From assembly GCA_030272815.1 (NCBI GenBank), contig JAJSZT010000017.1, positions 1-58,407 of the forward strand: a stretch of 58,407 nucleotides of DNA, given 5' to 3'. Both the position numbers and the translations under genes were made by a program. Within the stretch, counting starts at the first letter, position 1, and every line of letters starts with the position of its first letter. Positions 8,935 to 19,028 of this stretch are shown one piece after another. The notes under the pieces were generated by a model. It worked only from the letters and a program-made list of their open reading frames with translations. It did not search any database and was not told the DNA's origin. Source of the stretch: Deltaproteobacteria bacterium (lineage in GTDB: Bacteria > Desulfobacterota > Desulfobacteria > Desulfobacterales > ETH-SRB1).

Positions 8935-9072
8935 GTCATACATACGAAATACCAGCTTTCGACAATTCAGCAGCAAGTGTATCTTTATTGAAGTGGGGAT
9001 TTTTCTTAGAGTGAGGATAGAAACGAATGTGGAAAAGCGGCTGAGAAGAGCAAAAATAGGATAGGAATATTT

Positions 9073-9351
9073 ATGATATGGCTTACTGAAAAAAAGGTGA
9101 TCTACCATGTTTTTGATTTGGGCTTTGAATCAGTGGAGATCCCTGTACGCGTAAAGTTTGAAGTTGAAGTCAAAGAGGGTGCATTGGTTCCTGATTCAAT
9201 ATCTAGGACTATCCTTTATAACCGCCAGGCACTGAAAAAACATTACCCCACTTTGGATCCAGCCAGATTACAAGAATCCATAGAAAAGCATGTAGATAGG
9301 GAAATTTTCAATTATCTTAAAGCAAATGGATTAATAAGAGAAGAGGATTAA
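9073..9351 (+). CDS. Conserved-looking small protein of unknown function
   Basis: 92 residues (MIWLTEKKVIYHVFDLGFES ... NYLKANGLIREED). It is acidic, with an alternating beta-like N-terminal half and a helical C-terminal half, and has no signal peptide or membrane segment. I do not recognise the family. The composition and clean frame between polX and typA support it as real, though the ribosome site is weak (AGGATAGGAATATTT). A GGAGG directly after its stop precedes a 26-codon TTG-started frame that runs into the 3' end of typA on the other strand; I do not call that one. Confidence 0.6.
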   Translation: MIWLTEKKVIYHVFDLGFESVEIPVRVKFEVEVKEGALVPDSISRTILYNRQALKKHYPTLDPARLQESIEKHVDREIFNYLKANGLIREED

Positions 9352-9410
9352 GGAGGTCATTGAATATAGAAAACACCAGACCCGATAGAAGCGCTCCTTT
9401 TATAGATTTT

Positions 9411-11219
9411 TTAATAATGCTTTTCTTTGATACTTTTTAAACTGTTCCGCTTTCGCAGCCGAATGGCGACCGGGGTCACTTCCACCAGTTCATCATCGTT
9501 GATAAAGGCAATGCAGTCTTCAAGGCTCAGGCGGTGCGGCGGGGTGAGCGTGACGCTTTCATCCGTACCCGAGGCCCGCATGTTGGTCAATTGCTTGCCC
9601 TTGGCCGGGTTCACCACCAGGTCGCCGGTCCGGGAACGTTCACCGAGGATCTGGCCACTGTAAACCTTGACTCCTGGCCCAAGAAAGAGCATACCCCGAT
9701 CCTGCAGATTGAAGAGGGCATAGGCCACCGTGGTGCAGGCATCCTTAACCACAAGCGCGCCATTGCTGCGATTTAACATCTCGCCGGCAAATGGACCGTA
9801 ACCGGCAAAGACATAATTCATCACCCCCATACCCCTGGTATCGGAAAGAAATTCGCTGCGGAACCCGATAAGGCCACGGGTTGGAACCTTGTAAAGCAGC
9901 CTGATTATCTCGTTGCGACGGCTCATCTCCAGCATTTGTCCTTTCAGTTTGCCCAGCTTTTCTATGACCGCTCCCTGGTATTGTTCGTCCACATCAATGG
10001 TCAATTCTTCATATGGTTCCTGCAGTTGGTCGTCGTCTTCTTTCATGATGACCTGTGGCCGGGTTACCTGAAACTCGTATCCCTCGCGCCGCATTTTTTC
10101 GATAAGGATCGAAAGGTGCAGCTCCCCACGACCTGAAACCTTAAAGCCGGCTCCGGCTCCCAGCGATTCAACGCAGATGGCGACGTCACACATGGTCTCC
10201 CTATGCAATCGTTCCTCTATATGGCGGGAGGTAACGAATTTGCCCTCAAGGCCGGCAAAGGGAGAATTGTTGGGAATGAAATACATCGACACTGTAGGAG
10301 GATCAATATTAATGATCGGAAGTGGTCTGGGATCATCCGGGTCGGTGAAGGTGACGCCCACGTTGATGTCGTCCATGCCGGCTACAGCCACAATTTCTCC
10401 GGCGCAGGCTGTCTCAACCGGTACTTTTTGATCCCCCTCGAACCGGAATATCTTGGTAATGCGGGCCGGAGCAAGGCTGCCGTCCCGCTTTGCCACCGCA
10501 ATATTTTGATTGATATTCATGGAGCCGTTTACCACCCTGCCAATGCCGAGCTTGCCCAGATATGCTGAGTAATCAATGGTATTCACCTGTAGCTGGAGCA
10601 CGGCCTGCGGGTCACCGGCCGGCTGTGGGATATAAGCGATGATTTTTTCAATGAGCGGCACCATGGATGCGCTGTCAATGGGATCTTCAGGATCGTTGAT
10701 GGCGTATCCAGCCTTGGCCGAAGCAAAGACCACCGGAAAATCGAGCAGTTCGTCCGGAGCCTCCAGCTTAACAAACAGATCGAATACCTGGTCCACGGCC
10801 CATTGCGGCCGGGCCGCAGGCTTGTCAATCTTGTTGATTACCACCAGCACCGGAAGCTGGATAGCCAGGGCCTTTTTCAGCACAAAATAGGTCTGTGGCA
10901 TGGGGCCTTCCTGGGCATCCACCAGTAGCAGGCAACCGTCAGCCATGCGTAGCACCCGCTCAACCTGGCCACCGAAATCAGCATGGCCGGGAGTATCGAT
11001 GATATTGATCACGTAATCCCGGTATCGGAAAGAACCGTTCTTGGAGGTTATGGTTATGCCGCGTTCCCGCTCCAGGTCCATGGAGTCCATGAGCCGTTCG
11101 GTCATGGCCTGGTTGTCGCGAAACATGCCGCTCTGCTTAAACAACTGGTCAACAAGGGTGGTTTTGCCATGATCGACATGGGCTATAATCGCTATGTTTC
11201 TAATAAATTTCTTATCCAT
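9411..11219 (-). CDS. typA: Translational GTPase TypA/BipA
   Basis: 602 residues, the normal family length. TypA is a ribosome-associated GTPase related to EF-G that assists 50S assembly and stress adaptation. The GTPase motifs are intact: [14 protein letters not shown] (P-loop), ERERGITI (switch I), [10 protein letters not shown] (switch II) and NKIDKP. Domains II, III, V and the BipA-specific C-terminal domain follow ([53 protein letters not shown]). Single gene, with a repeat element directly upstream. Confidence 0.97.
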   Translation of the reverse strand: MDKKFIRNIAIIAHVDHGKTTLVDQLFKQSGMFRDNQAMTERLMDSMDLERERGITITSKNGSFRYRDYVINIIDTPGHADFGGQVERVLRMADGCLLLVDAQEGPMPQTYFVLKKALAIQLPVLVVINKIDKPAARPQWAVDQVFDLFVKLEAPDELLDFPVVFASAKAGYAINDPEDPIDSASMVPLIEKIIAYIPQPAGDPQAVLQLQVNTIDYSAYLGKLGIGRVVNGSMNINQNIAVAKRDGSLAPARITKIFRFEGDQKVPVETACAGEIVAVAGMDDINVGVTFTDPDDPRPLPIINIDPPTVSMYFIPNNSPFAGLEGKFVTSRHIEERLHRETMCDVAICVESLGAGAGFKVSGRGELHLSILIEKMRREGYEFQVTRPQVIMKEDDDQLQEPYEELTIDVDEQYQGAVIEKLGKLKGQMLEMSRRNEIIRLLYKVPTRGLIGFRSEFLSDTRGMGVMNYVFAGYGPFAGEMLNRSNGALVVKDACTTVAYALFNLQDRGMLFLGPGVKVYSGQILGERSRTGDLVVNPAKGKQLTNMRASGTDESVTLTPPHRLSLEDCIAFINDDELVEVTPVAIRLRKRNSLKSIKEKHY

Positions 11220-11692
11220 AATTTCACTGTATTAGTCTGTATTTGTAACCGTTCACAGTTGTCGGTTCACAGTTCACAGTTTTTTCAATCTGTTTTTTTC
11301 AACCGTGAACGGCTACCTCATAACATACTGTTTATCTTGTATAATCCGTATTGCAAACATATTCCCTGATTTTTATTCAGAGCATAAACATATCTTTGTC
11401 GCTAACCAGTTGTGCCAATGCAATTTTATAAGGATTGCTTGGAGCAAGGAAGGAGCTGGTGATCGATGAAAATTTAATAGCAGAGTCTCATACTGTGTAC
11501 GGGAACGTCCTACCATGACGTTAAGCAGTCAATCTATTAAAATAACACTTTTATTTACAATAGCAACATATTTTTTTATCTGTAAAATTCTTTGACGTAA
11601 AAGTTCTTTTATACGATAATGTCTTAAAAAATTCGGAATAACGACCTTTTAAATCAGAAAACCTTAGAGCCAGTTGAGATAAATTTTCTGAA
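11220..11692. other. Gene-free region between typA and arfB
   Basis: No supported gene. It contains the dispersed inverted repeat at 11245-11316 and AT-rich sequence that probably holds the divergent promoters of typA and arfB. Confidence 0.5.
11245..11316. repeat. GTAACCGTTCACAG-type inverted repeat
   Basis: GTAACCGTTCACAG at the left end is answered by AACCGTGAACGGCTAC at the right end (11301-11316). Internal repeats of GGTTCAC/AGTTCAC lie between them. The same arrangement recurs at 54145-54336, and single arms at 6008 and 37581, so this is a dispersed family. Confidence 0.65.
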
Positions 11693-12124
11693 ATGATCCA
11701 CATCACTCCCACAATTGCAATTAAAGAAAATGAAATCAAATTTGATTTCATTCGGGCATCCGGCCCGGGCGGGCAGAATGTAAATAAAGTAGCAACGGCG
11801 GTTCAGCTTCGTTTTGATGCTAAAAATTCACCTGCCTTTTCCGATGATGTCCGCAACCGCCTTATTTGCCTTGCCGGCAGAAGAATTACTGAACACGGAA
11901 TTCTCATTATAGAGGCAAAACGTTTTCGTTCTCAAAAACAAAACCGAAAAAACGCAATTAATCGTCTTATAAAATTAATCCGAAAAGCATCTGAAAAGCC
12001 TAAAACCCGAATTAAGACTAAACTCTCTCTTGCATCAAAAAAACGTGCCATGGAAGCTAAAAAGCATCGGGCTAAAATAAAAAAGATGAGACGACCTGTT
12101 TCGTCTACGGAGGATTTAAGATGA
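11693..12124 (+). CDS. arfB: Peptidyl-tRNA hydrolase ArfB (alternative ribosome rescue)
   Basis: 143 residues, similar to class-I release-factor domain proteins. The catalytic motif [20 protein letters not shown] contains the invariant GGQ that hydrolyses peptidyl-tRNA on stalled ribosomes. The C-terminal tail is strongly basic ([19 protein letters not shown]), as required for entering the empty mRNA channel. Its stop overlaps the start of ald (ATGA at 12121-12124), so the two are translationally coupled. Confidence 0.93.
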   Translation: MIHITPTIAIKENEIKFDFIRASGPGGQNVNKVATAVQLRFDAKNSPAFSDDVRNRLICLAGRRITEHGILIIEAKRFRSQKQNRKNAINRLIKLIRKASEKPKTRIKTKLSLASKKRAMEAKKHRAKIKKMRRPVSSTEDLR

Positions 12125-13221
12125 TCATTGGAACACCTAAGGAAATTAAAGACAATGAATACCGAGTTGGGATTACACCTGGAGGTATGCGTCAGCTTGC
12201 TCAGGCAGGGCATCAGGTGCTTGTCGAAACAGGAGCGGGAGAGGGCAGTGGTTTTTCAGATGAGGAATATGAAACTTCCAGGGCAAAAATCGTGTCCACC
12301 AGCGCCGAAGCATGGAGCGCTCAGATTGTTGTAAAGGTAAAAGAACCTCAATCAACAGAATATGATTTTATGAGGCCGGATCTGACGCTTTTTACCTTTT
12401 TGCATCTGGCGGCAGACGAGCAATTAACACGCGAGATGATGACAAGAGGAGTTACCGGAATCGCTTATGAAACTGTTGAGCTTTCAAACGGGCATTTACC
12501 ACTGCTGACACCCATGAGCGAAGTGGCCGGACGTATGGCAATCCAGATTGGTGCCCACTATCTGGAAAAAGAAAATGGCGGCCGTGGCAAGCTGCTCGGA
12601 GGCGTACCTGGCGTACGCCCGGCTGACGTGGCAATTATCGGCGCAGGAGTTGTAGGAAAAAACGCAGCACAAATGGCGCTGGGCATGGGAGCGCATGTAA
12701 TGGTGATTGATATTGATATAGATCGGCTGCGTTACCTTAATGACGTGCGCTCAGGAAGACTGATCACCCTGAGTTCAAACCCTCTTAATATTGCCGAAAC
12801 AGTCCGCAGGGCAGACCTGCTGGTGGGCGGAGTGCTTATAAAAGGAGCAAAAGCACCCAAGCTGGTGACACGCGAAATGATAAGCACAATGAACCCGGGC
12901 AGTGTAGTTGTTGATGTTTCTGTGGATCAGGGCGGCTGCATAGAAACCACCGAACCTACTACTCACTCAAATCCTACTTATTTAGTTGACGGCGTTATTC
13001 ATTATTGTGTATCTAATATTCCGGGCGCTGTTCCGAGAACAAGCACGTATGCTCTCAGCAACGCAACCCTGCCATATGTCCTAAAGCTGGCAAATATGGG
13101 ACCGGAAGCCGCAATTAAAGCTGACCCATCTTTGGCCAAAGGAGTAAATACTTATAAAGGAAAAATAACTTATCGAGCTGTTGCCGAAGCTTTCGGCGCT
13201 GAAGAAGAAAAATTGGACTAA
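12121..13221 (+). CDS. ald: Alanine dehydrogenase
   Basis: 366 residues. It catalyses NAD-dependent interconversion of L-alanine with pyruvate and ammonia. The substrate region [13 protein letters not shown], the segment [17 protein letters not shown], the NAD-binding [18 protein letters not shown] and [20 protein letters not shown] are all typical. Length and ends match the family. It is co-transcribed with arfB through an ATGA overlap. In a sulfate-reducer-like anaerobe it would serve alanine fermentation or nitrogen assimilation (inference). Confidence 0.97.
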   Translation: MIIGTPKEIKDNEYRVGITPGGMRQLAQAGHQVLVETGAGEGSGFSDEEYETSRAKIVSTSAEAWSAQIVVKVKEPQSTEYDFMRPDLTLFTFLHLAADEQLTREMMTRGVTGIAYETVELSNGHLPLLTPMSEVAGRMAIQIGAHYLEKENGGRGKLLGGVPGVRPADVAIIGAGVVGKNAAQMALGMGAHVMVIDIDIDRLRYLNDVRSGRLITLSSNPLNIAETVRRADLLVGGVLIKGAKAPKLVTREMISTMNPGSVVVDVSVDQGGCIETTEPTTHSNPTYLVDGVIHYCVSNIPGAVPRTSTYALSNATLPYVLKLANMGPEAAIKADPSLAKGVNTYKGKITYRAVAEAFGAEEEKLD

Positions 13222-13352
13222 AAAACCAGATAATTATGAAAAAACGAATATTCGACATTCGGACAGAAAATGAGATTTCAAGTCGATAAGAGCCTAAATG
13301 GCAATTAACCTTAATTATATCATTTGGTTATAATGTTTTATAAAAATCACCT

Positions 13353-13399
13353 ACCACCCGTAGAACGGGTGGTTTGATGAAGACCCCTCGAAGGGGTCT
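13353..13399. repeat. Tandem hairpins, possible IS200/IS605-type end
   Basis: Two perfect hairpins in a row: ACCACCCG-TAGAA-CGGGTGGT (13353-13373) and AGACCCC-TCGAA-GGGGTCT (13381-13399). Their matching 5-base loops and adjacency recall the hairpin ends recognised by Y1 transposases, but no transposase gene is adjacent. They may also terminate ald transcription. Confidence 0.5.
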
Positions 13400-13467
13400 A
13401 AAAGCATCGCGATTCCTGCAGATTACAATCCAATATCAAGAACGTAGCCGTCAAGCTAAAAGGCTAT

Positions 13468-13580
<113 letters not shown>

Positions 13581-13730
13581 AAAACGCTTTACTCTGCCGT
13601 TCAATATTCTCGCCGGAACGGTAAAACCTTTTAGAATCGCTCGGGCATAGCCCGAGCTTTAATTAAAAGCAATTATCTTGGACAGTAGTGGTCATGCCTA
13701 TATTATCGAGAAGCGATCTTTTTCCAATAC

Positions 13731-14507
13731 CTATTTGAGGATATATACATTTGGGTAGTCCATAAGCTTCAAAGTCGCGGCTATGACACCTGCGACTGCC
13801 GGGACATCGTGAATGATTATCAGGGTGTTGCTCTTATTTAGCTCCTCCATCATGGGTTTCGAGAACATGTTGCTGTAATCAACGTAGTTGGCCCCCTTGA
13901 CATGACCTTTCTTAAACTTCGCTTCATCGCGAAAATCCACAAACGTGCAATTTTTTAGCTTTCCGGCATCGCCTTCGGTGATGATTAGCGCGGCAAAATC
14001 GTTCTTGTTTACAGCAATCAGAGCCTCAAGAAGTTCCGGGTTGCCTTCCGTGGCATACCCTGCCTTTTTCCACCCGTTGATACCATCTTTCATCCAGTAA
14101 ACATTCTTGTAGCCATTAGCAACCGCCAACCTGGCGGCATGATAGGATTTCCATCATGTGCTTGATGCGCAATAGGTTATAATGGGAGTGTTCTTGTCTT
14201 TTGGAAGCTGAGCTATGTCAAAGTCGACTTCGCTCAGTGGCATATCAATATGTTTGTGGTCCTTCGGAACCAAACACGTTATGTGGATTGTGCCTGAAGG
14301 ATGACCCTTCATGAAGTCGGTCGTGTGACTGTGGCATGCAACCACTGTCGCACCATTTTCGTGAAGTTTTTTTGCTTCTTCCAGGCTTACCGCTTTGAAG
14401 CCGTCTCCCCCTTTTTCAGGAGCGGGTAACTTGGCCGTAAAACCGGACGTTGAAAATCCGACTATCAACAATAATGATAAAATAATAATTGATATTTTCC
14501 TGTGCAT
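13731..14507 (-). CDS. Exported tandem rhodanese, probable selenoprotein (in-frame TGA read as Sec)
   Basis: Read through the TGA at 14154-14156, this is one 258-residue protein; the two halves are in the same frame. Start ATG at 14507 behind AAGGAG; signal peptide (ISIIILSLLLIVGF ... GFTA). The first rhodanese domain is complete: LHENGATVVACHSHTTDFM, then ITYCASST-(TGA)-WKSYHAARLAVANGY and VYWMKDGINGWKKAGY. Exported rhodaneses of this subtype carry Cys-Trp-Lys-Ser-Tyr in the active-site loop, so the TGA takes the place of that Cys. A hairpin 15 nt after the TGA (GCCGCC-AGGUU-GGCGGU) resembles a bacterial SECIS. The second rhodanese domain has His-Asp-Val where the active-site Cys would be and is probably inactive. 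If TGA is a true stop, this would be a pseudogene; the conserved downstream sequence argues against that. Role: sulfur or selenium transfer in the periplasm (inference). Confidence 0.8.
14122..14138 (-). promoter_or_regulatory. Candidate bacterial SECIS hairpin
   Basis: In the mRNA, GCCGCC-AGGUU-GGCGGU forms a six-pair stem (five Watson-Crick and one G-U) with a GGU-containing loop. The loop begins 21 nt after the TGA at 14154-14156. Position and loop resemble the SECIS of formate dehydrogenase mRNAs that recruits SelB. Confidence 0.65.
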
Positions 14508-14628
14508 CACTAAACTCCTTTTTGTCTTCATGTTGTTATTTTTTGGGGTAATTACCAACTGTCAAATATAGGCATGATCATTAAGAACCGTGTACTTGTA
14601 CCACCTCCTTTCTTGTGAAGTATTTTGG

Positions 14629-14791
14629 GTATACCTCGGAAGGTTGCAAATTGCGTTTTTTTCGGTGAGCAATGAGCATCAAGAGCAAGGCGCGAAGACG
14701 CGTAATAGCAGGCTATTGCAAGCCTGAGCAACGCAGCTATTGGTGTTCATGGCCAGCGAAAAACCGTAATTTGTGGCCTTTCGAGGTATAT
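14629..14791. repeat. 163-bp imperfect inverted-repeat element
   Basis: GTATACCTCGGAAGG... (14629-14655) is mirrored by ...CCTTTCGAGGTATAT (14765-14791), about 21 of 27 positions matching. The interior contains GCGCGAAGACGCG-type short palindromes. Structure suggests a degenerate MITE. Confidence 0.5.
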
Positions 14792-14843
14792 ATTCTAACA
14801 ACACCTGTATAGATTTGAGCCTAACAACACTTCGGCTAACCGG

Positions 14844-14870
14844 CTGGGAAAAGCCGCAGGCTTTTCCCAG
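14844..14870. terminator. Strong hairpin downstream of the cytochrome gene
   Basis: CTGGGAAAAGCC and its exact inverse around a 3-base loop (GCA), 47 bp beyond the stop of the minus-strand cytochrome gene. Likely transcription terminator, although a clear U-tract is missing. Confidence 0.6.
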
Positions 14871-14916
14871 TCCGTGTTCAGCCGATTCTGGTGCTTTATC
14901 GCTTCTGAAATTCAAA

Positions 14917-15987
14917 CTACTTTCCGTATTTGTGTTTCATTTGCAACTTCTTCAGCTCATCTTGCGTGAATGGTTCAGCGTAAACCGCCATTTGGATGAG
15001 AGGTTTCACCGTAGGTTCAAAAGACACCCATTTGCCTTCCTTTTTTTCTAAAAACGGCCAGTTCAAAAGACTCGGAACCAGAGGGAGCACGCCTTTGTAA
15101 AACTCGAGTTTGCCATCCTTGAAGGTGGCCGGAGTAAATTTTTTGGATGAGGCAAGGATATTGACAGCCTTCGTGGCGTGGCATTGCTCGCACTTTCTCC
15201 CCTCACCCATAATTGAATGGGTAAAGTAAGGAACATAGGCTATAAAGGGCTCGTTCTTATGACCGACTAAGGTTTGCATTGTCCCGCTTGTAACTTTCCC
15301 TCTGTATTTTACCAAAAGTAAAAAATCTTTGACCTTTGTTACAAAGCTTTTTGGTTTGCTTTTAGTCCTTGCAAGTTCACCAAAATGGCAATTGTAGCAA
15401 GTTAGGGTGTTTTGGACATGACAGGCATTACAGTCCAACTTGTTCTTATGGACGGTGTGGGACTTGGTTTCCGGAACTACGGGATAATCCTCTGAGTCTT
15501 TCGTATGGCAGTTGGTGCAAGCTGCATCCATCGCACCAGGCTCTCTCATGCTTTTGTAAATATTTCCATCTCCATGAATCTCTCTCGACGTATGACAATC
15601 GGAACAGGTCATATCGGCCTTCATATGTACACCTAAAGTATCCCTGCCTTCATCCAGTTTAATTGTGGCCTTCTCTCGGGCATGGCATTTTAGACAGGTT
15701 TTACGGTCCCGGGCCATTTCCAGTGAGTAAACAAGACCCTTTTCTGTTTTTTTAAGATGACAGTCATTGCACCCTTTCACATGGCAATTTTTACAGCCAA
15801 GCTTTTCATACGGAACGCCTGTTATCGCCATGAAGCCATCCTTAGCCTCATACCAATATCGCATTCCTTCACCAGTGTGGTGGAGACTCGATGAAAAAAA
15901 GTCCGGTTGTTGTTCAGCATAAACAGGCCAACTACACACCATCAGTAGTGTTACAATGGACAGAATAAAGCAAAACTTACCTTTCAT
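14917..15987 (-). CDS. Octahaem cytochrome c, periplasmic
   Basis: 356 residues with a signal peptide (FCFILSIVTLLMVCSWPVYA). Eight CxxCH haem sites can be counted: CKNCH, CNDCH, CLKCH, CSDCH, CTNCH, CNACH, CYNCH and CEQCH. Seven lie within the first two-thirds; the last comes after a 70-residue gap. Other His residues provide candidate distal ligands (for example SSSLHHTG and SHTVHKNK). The C-terminal 90 residues have no haem site. The ATG at 15987 follows GGAGAAAATT. I do not recognise a named enzyme family; periplasmic electron transfer is the safe inference. The next gene upstream on the same strand encodes a small membrane protein that could anchor it or pass electrons to it. Confidence 0.88.
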   Translation of the reverse strand: MKGKFCFILSIVTLLMVCSWPVYAEQQPDFFSSSLHHTGEGMRYWYEAKDGFMAITGVPYEKLGCKNCHVKGCNDCHLKKTEKGLVYSLEMARDRKTCLKCHAREKATIKLDEGRDTLGVHMKADMTCSDCHTSREIHGDGNIYKSMREPGAMDAACTNCHTKDSEDYPVVPETKSHTVHKNKLDCNACHVQNTLTCYNCHFGELARTKSKPKSFVTKVKDFLLLVKYRGKVTSGTMQTLVGHKNEPFIAYVPYFTHSIMGEGRKCEQCHATKAVNILASSKKFTPATFKDGKLEFYKGVLPLVPSLLNWPFLEKKEGKWVSFEPTVKPLIQMAVYAEPFTQDELKKLQMKHKYGK

Positions 15988-16174
15988 AATTTTCTCCTTT
16001 CTTTTGGGCAATAATTAATGGTTTGGGAATAGCCACATAACTGCTCACTTGACGCAGACGCTATCCGAAAAACTATCAAAAAAGTGATAAGCTGCCACAA
16101 AACTACAAATGTTCTAAATCGGCTCGGCTTCTGCGGTCAAGTGCAGCAGATGGTTATGCGAGAATGCTACCAAT

Positions 16175-16708
16175 TCAAGGGTTACTATCAGTCTGCTCTC
16201 TCTTTTCCTGATATTTTTTTGACCAGTTTGCCTGATCAAGATTTAGTTTCGCACGTATTCTTTTGTTGCAATACAATAAGAAACAAATGGGAACTATAAG
16301 ACCCAGAATGGCAATTAAGTAAAACATTATCTCCAGTAAAACCGTTTCGAAACACTTCAGGGCATTAACTATCCAAGTTAAATGTTTCGAGTGGTGGGTT
16401 TGGGAAATCTTGATGACAAACCAATAGAATACTCCGAGTGAGAGGAAGAAACTTGAAAAAAGCAAGTAGAATTTAAGGAAGAAAGTATCTACTCTCTCGG
16501 TTGATCTTCCATCACCGGTCCATATGGGATAGAGCCATAAAAACCTCACGCCTGTGATCTGCAGTGCAAAAGTGCAGAGTATCAGCGCAAATGAAAGGAT
16601 GATGAAGGTGTTAACTATTTCCTTCAAAATCAAGCCGGTTGTTATGGTCAAAATAGCCAGTTCTATCGTTATCGCAGGCCATTTTTGCTGGTCAAGTTTC
16701 CCTATCAT
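16175..16708 (-). CDS. Four-helix membrane protein of unknown function
   Basis: 177 residues with four hydrophobic segments (about 15-32, 36-52, 78-100 and 120-147), a His-rich connecting loop (SQTHHSKH) and a charged C-terminal tail (KKYQEKREQTDSNP). It is transcribed toward the octahaem cytochrome gene with about 190 bp between them. That spacing and the histidines make a quinol-side or anchoring partner conceivable, but no haem-b or NrfD signature is clear. Confidence 0.6.
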   Translation of the reverse strand: MIGKLDQQKWPAITIELAILTITTGLILKEIVNTFIILSFALILCTFALQITGVRFLWLYPIWTGDGRSTERVDTFFLKFYLLFSSFFLSLGVFYWFVIKISQTHHSKHLTWIVNALKCFETVLLEIMFYLIAILGLIVPICFLLYCNKRIRAKLNLDQANWSKKYQEKREQTDSNP

Positions 16709-16848
16709 TTTCTTTTGGTTCGTTGGTTTCTATATGATTTTCTGTCGACAACCAGTTACTATATAGTTTCAGTATAACTATCTGGAAATAAAAACTTAAC
16801 AAATATTATTTTGATTTATTGTAGTTTTCTAACTGTATAACTCCAAAT

Positions 16849-17154
16849 ATGAGTGTTATGCAGAATATGGATAATCTCATGAAACCTTATCTCCCTCTGA
16901 AATCAAGATCCTTTATGACGCATTTCTGGTCAAAAAAGCAAAGTCTTTTATATTTTATTAAGAAATTGAAGGACAAAAACCAGGCTGAGCAACAACAGAA
17001 GCAGGCATTTCAGGAAGTATCCATTTTTTATGGAATAAAGAACACTGATCAGGATGAGATAGGAGCATTAAAGAATAAAAAGGTGAATATTTCAACAAAA
17101 AAAAACCGGCTTAAAATCCAATAGTACTGATTGGAGACCTGGATACAAAGATTT
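16849..17154 (+). pseudogene. Relic of an integron-type integrase N-terminus (copy 1)
   Basis: A 91-codon open frame (YFIKKLKDKNQAEQQQKQAF ... YGIKN) matches the extra N-terminal region of long integron integrases. Shortly after, out of frame, comes Asp-Trp-Arg-Pro-like sequence at 17129-17150. The frame is broken and the catalytic domain is absent. The same sequence occurs, differently decayed and extending further into the integrase, at 35244-35580. Identification rests on remembered family sequence. Confidence 0.55.
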
Positions 17155-17184
17155 CATGCGGTTTGATTCAAGTCTATTTAGTTC

Positions 17185-17212
17185 TTGACGATATGTGGCT
17201 TATGTATAAAAT
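17185..17212 (+). promoter_or_regulatory. Candidate glnS promoter
   Basis: TTGACG (17185-17190), a 16-base spacer and TAAAAT (17207-17212), about 100 bp before the glnS start. Confidence 0.4.
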
Positions 17213-17315
17213 AATAAGGAAATTAATACCTGAAGTTATGGCTTACTATGAAAAATCAAAATAGATAATTGAGAAATTTTACAAGACCATCATTTTATGG
17301 AGAAAATATTAAAAT

Positions 17316-19028
17316 ATGCCTAAATTGAATAGTACAAATTCCGCACCCTCATCCGACTTTATACGAAATATTATTGCCGAAGACATTAAGGCAAACAAAA
17401 ATGACGGCAAAGTAGTCACCAGATTTCCACCGGAGCCTAACGGCTATCTGCATATCGGGCATGCAAAGTCTATATGTCTTAATTTCGGCATTGCAGCCGA
17501 AAACAATGGAATATGCAATTTAAGATTTGATGATACTAATCCAGGCAAGGAAGATGTTGAATATGTGGAATCGATAAAATCAGATGTCAAATGGCTTGGC
17601 TTTGACTGGGATGACAGGCTTTATTATACGTCTGACTATTTTGAGCAACTGTACCAGTATGCCGTTCAATTGATCAAAAAAGGCAAAGCTTACGTCTGCA
17701 ACCTGAGTCCCGGGGAAATAAGAAAATACAGGGGCACACTGACGGAACCGGGAAGGGAAAGTCCGTATCATAACCGTTCAGTCGAGGAAAATCTTGATCT
17801 GTTCGAACGCATGAGAGCAGGGGAGTTTGAAGACGGCTTTTGTGTTCTCAGGGCAAAAATTGATATGTCATCACCCAACCTGATTATGAGGGACCCTGCC
17901 CTGTACCGTATCAGGCGTGTTTACCATCACAGGACAGGCGACAAGTGGTGCATTTATCCCATGTATGACTTCAGCCACTGTCTTTCAGATTCAATGGAAG
18001 GTATCACTCATTCCATCTGTACGCTGGAATTTGAGAACAACCGTCCTTTGTATGACTGGCTTCTTGATGAACTTGAAGTGGAATGTCATCCACAACAAAT
18101 AGAGTTTGCCCGCCTCAATCTCAGCTATACAGTGTTGAGCAAGAGGAAGCTTGTGGAACTTGTAGAAAAGGGACATGTCAATGGATGGGATGATCCTCGA
18201 ATGCCCACACTTTCCGGGTTGCGAAGACGCGGCTACACACCCGGGTCAATACGCAATTTTTGCGACCGTATTGGTGTTGCCAGGAGAGACAGTATGGTTG
18301 ATATGGCCCTGTTAGAATACAATGTCCGGGAAGATCTGAACAAACAAGCCCCCCGCTTCATGGCTGTTCTTCGTCCCGTTAAGGTGATCATTGACAATTA
18401 TCCTGAAGACCTTGTGGAAGAGCTGGACGCGCTTAACAATCCGGAAGATCCTGGCATGGGAACACGCAAGGTTCCTTTCTCTCGCATACTTTATATAGAA
18501 CAGGAAGATTTCCGTGAGGACCCGCCTAAAAAATTCTATCGGTTGGCACCCGGCCGCGAAGTGCGTCTGCGATATGCGTATTTTATAACATGTGTGGAAG
18601 TGGTAAAGGATGAGCGGACAGGTGAAATTATTGAACTTCACTGCACATATGACCCAAAGACAAAAGGCGGTGACTCTCCGGGCGGACGAAAGGTTAAGGC
18701 AACTCTGCACTGGGTCTCTGCTGCCCACTCAATAGAAACGGAAGTACGTCTTTACGATTATCTATTCACTGCCGCAAATCCCAGCAACAAAAAAGAAGCT
18801 GAAGATTTCAAAGATTGTTTGAATCCAAACTCTCTTGAAACGCTGACTTCGTGCCGAGTTGAACCAGGTCTGAAAAAAGCCAGGCCCGGAAGCAGATGCC
18901 AGTTTGAAAGACTTGGATATTTCTGCGTTGATTCTGTTGATTCATCTGAAAGTAAACTGGTATTTAACCGAACGGTAACCCTGCGCGATACCTGGGCCAA
19001 GATTCAAAAAGCCCAGAAGAAAAGATAA
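17316..19028 (+). CDS. glnS: Glutaminyl-tRNA synthetase
   Basis: 570 residues. It charges tRNA-Gln with glutamine in the cytoplasm. The class I motif [15 protein letters not shown] (HIGH) lies near residue 35, and VLSKRKL serves as the KMSKS loop near 270. The anticodon-binding beta-barrels follow and end in [20 protein letters not shown]. Weak ribosome site (GGAGAAAATATTAAAAT). Two pieces of a second glnS copy, including the exact 3' end, survive at 35575-35728. Confidence 0.97.
   Translation: MPKLNSTNSAPSSDFIRNIIAEDIKANKNDGKVVTRFPPEPNGYLHIGHAKSICLNFGIAAENNGICNLRFDDTNPGKEDVEYVESIKSDVKWLGFDWDDRLYYTSDYFEQLYQYAVQLIKKGKAYVCNLSPGEIRKYRGTLTEPGRESPYHNRSVEENLDLFERMRAGEFEDGFCVLRAKIDMSSPNLIMRDPALYRIRRVYHHRTGDKWCIYPMYDFSHCLSDSMEGITHSICTLEFENNRPLYDWLLDELEVECHPQQIEFARLNLSYTVLSKRKLVELVEKGHVNGWDDPRMPTLSGLRRRGYTPGSIRNFCDRIGVARRDSMVDMALLEYNVREDLNKQAPRFMAVLRPVKVIIDNYPEDLVEELDALNNPEDPGMGTRKVPFSRILYIEQEDFREDPPKKFYRLAPGREVRLRYAYFITCVEVVKDERTGEIIELHCTYDPKTKGGDSPGGRKVKATLHWVSAAHSIETEVRLYDYLFTAANPSNKKEAEDFKDCLNPNSLETLTSCRVEPGLKKARPGSRCQFERLGYFCVDSVDSSESKLVFNRTVTLRDTWAKIQKAQKKR

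Larger units (their letters stand above)
14508..14916. other. Gene-free region between rhodanese and cytochrome genes
   Basis: It holds the rhodanese promoter side, a 163-bp inverted-repeat element (14629-14791) and a strong hairpin (14844-14870). No coding sequence is supported. Confidence 0.5.

Noticed and set aside
9361..9441. 26-codon TTG-started frame behind GGAGG after the 9073 gene
   Set aside because: Spacing to the start is too short and the frame runs into the 3' end of typA on the other strand.
14154..14156. Treating the TGA as a plain nonsense mutation giving two separate proteins
   Set aside because: Both sides are in one frame, the downstream rhodanese sequence is well preserved, the codon lies at a Cys position and a SECIS-like hairpin follows; still possible if no selenocysteine machinery exists.
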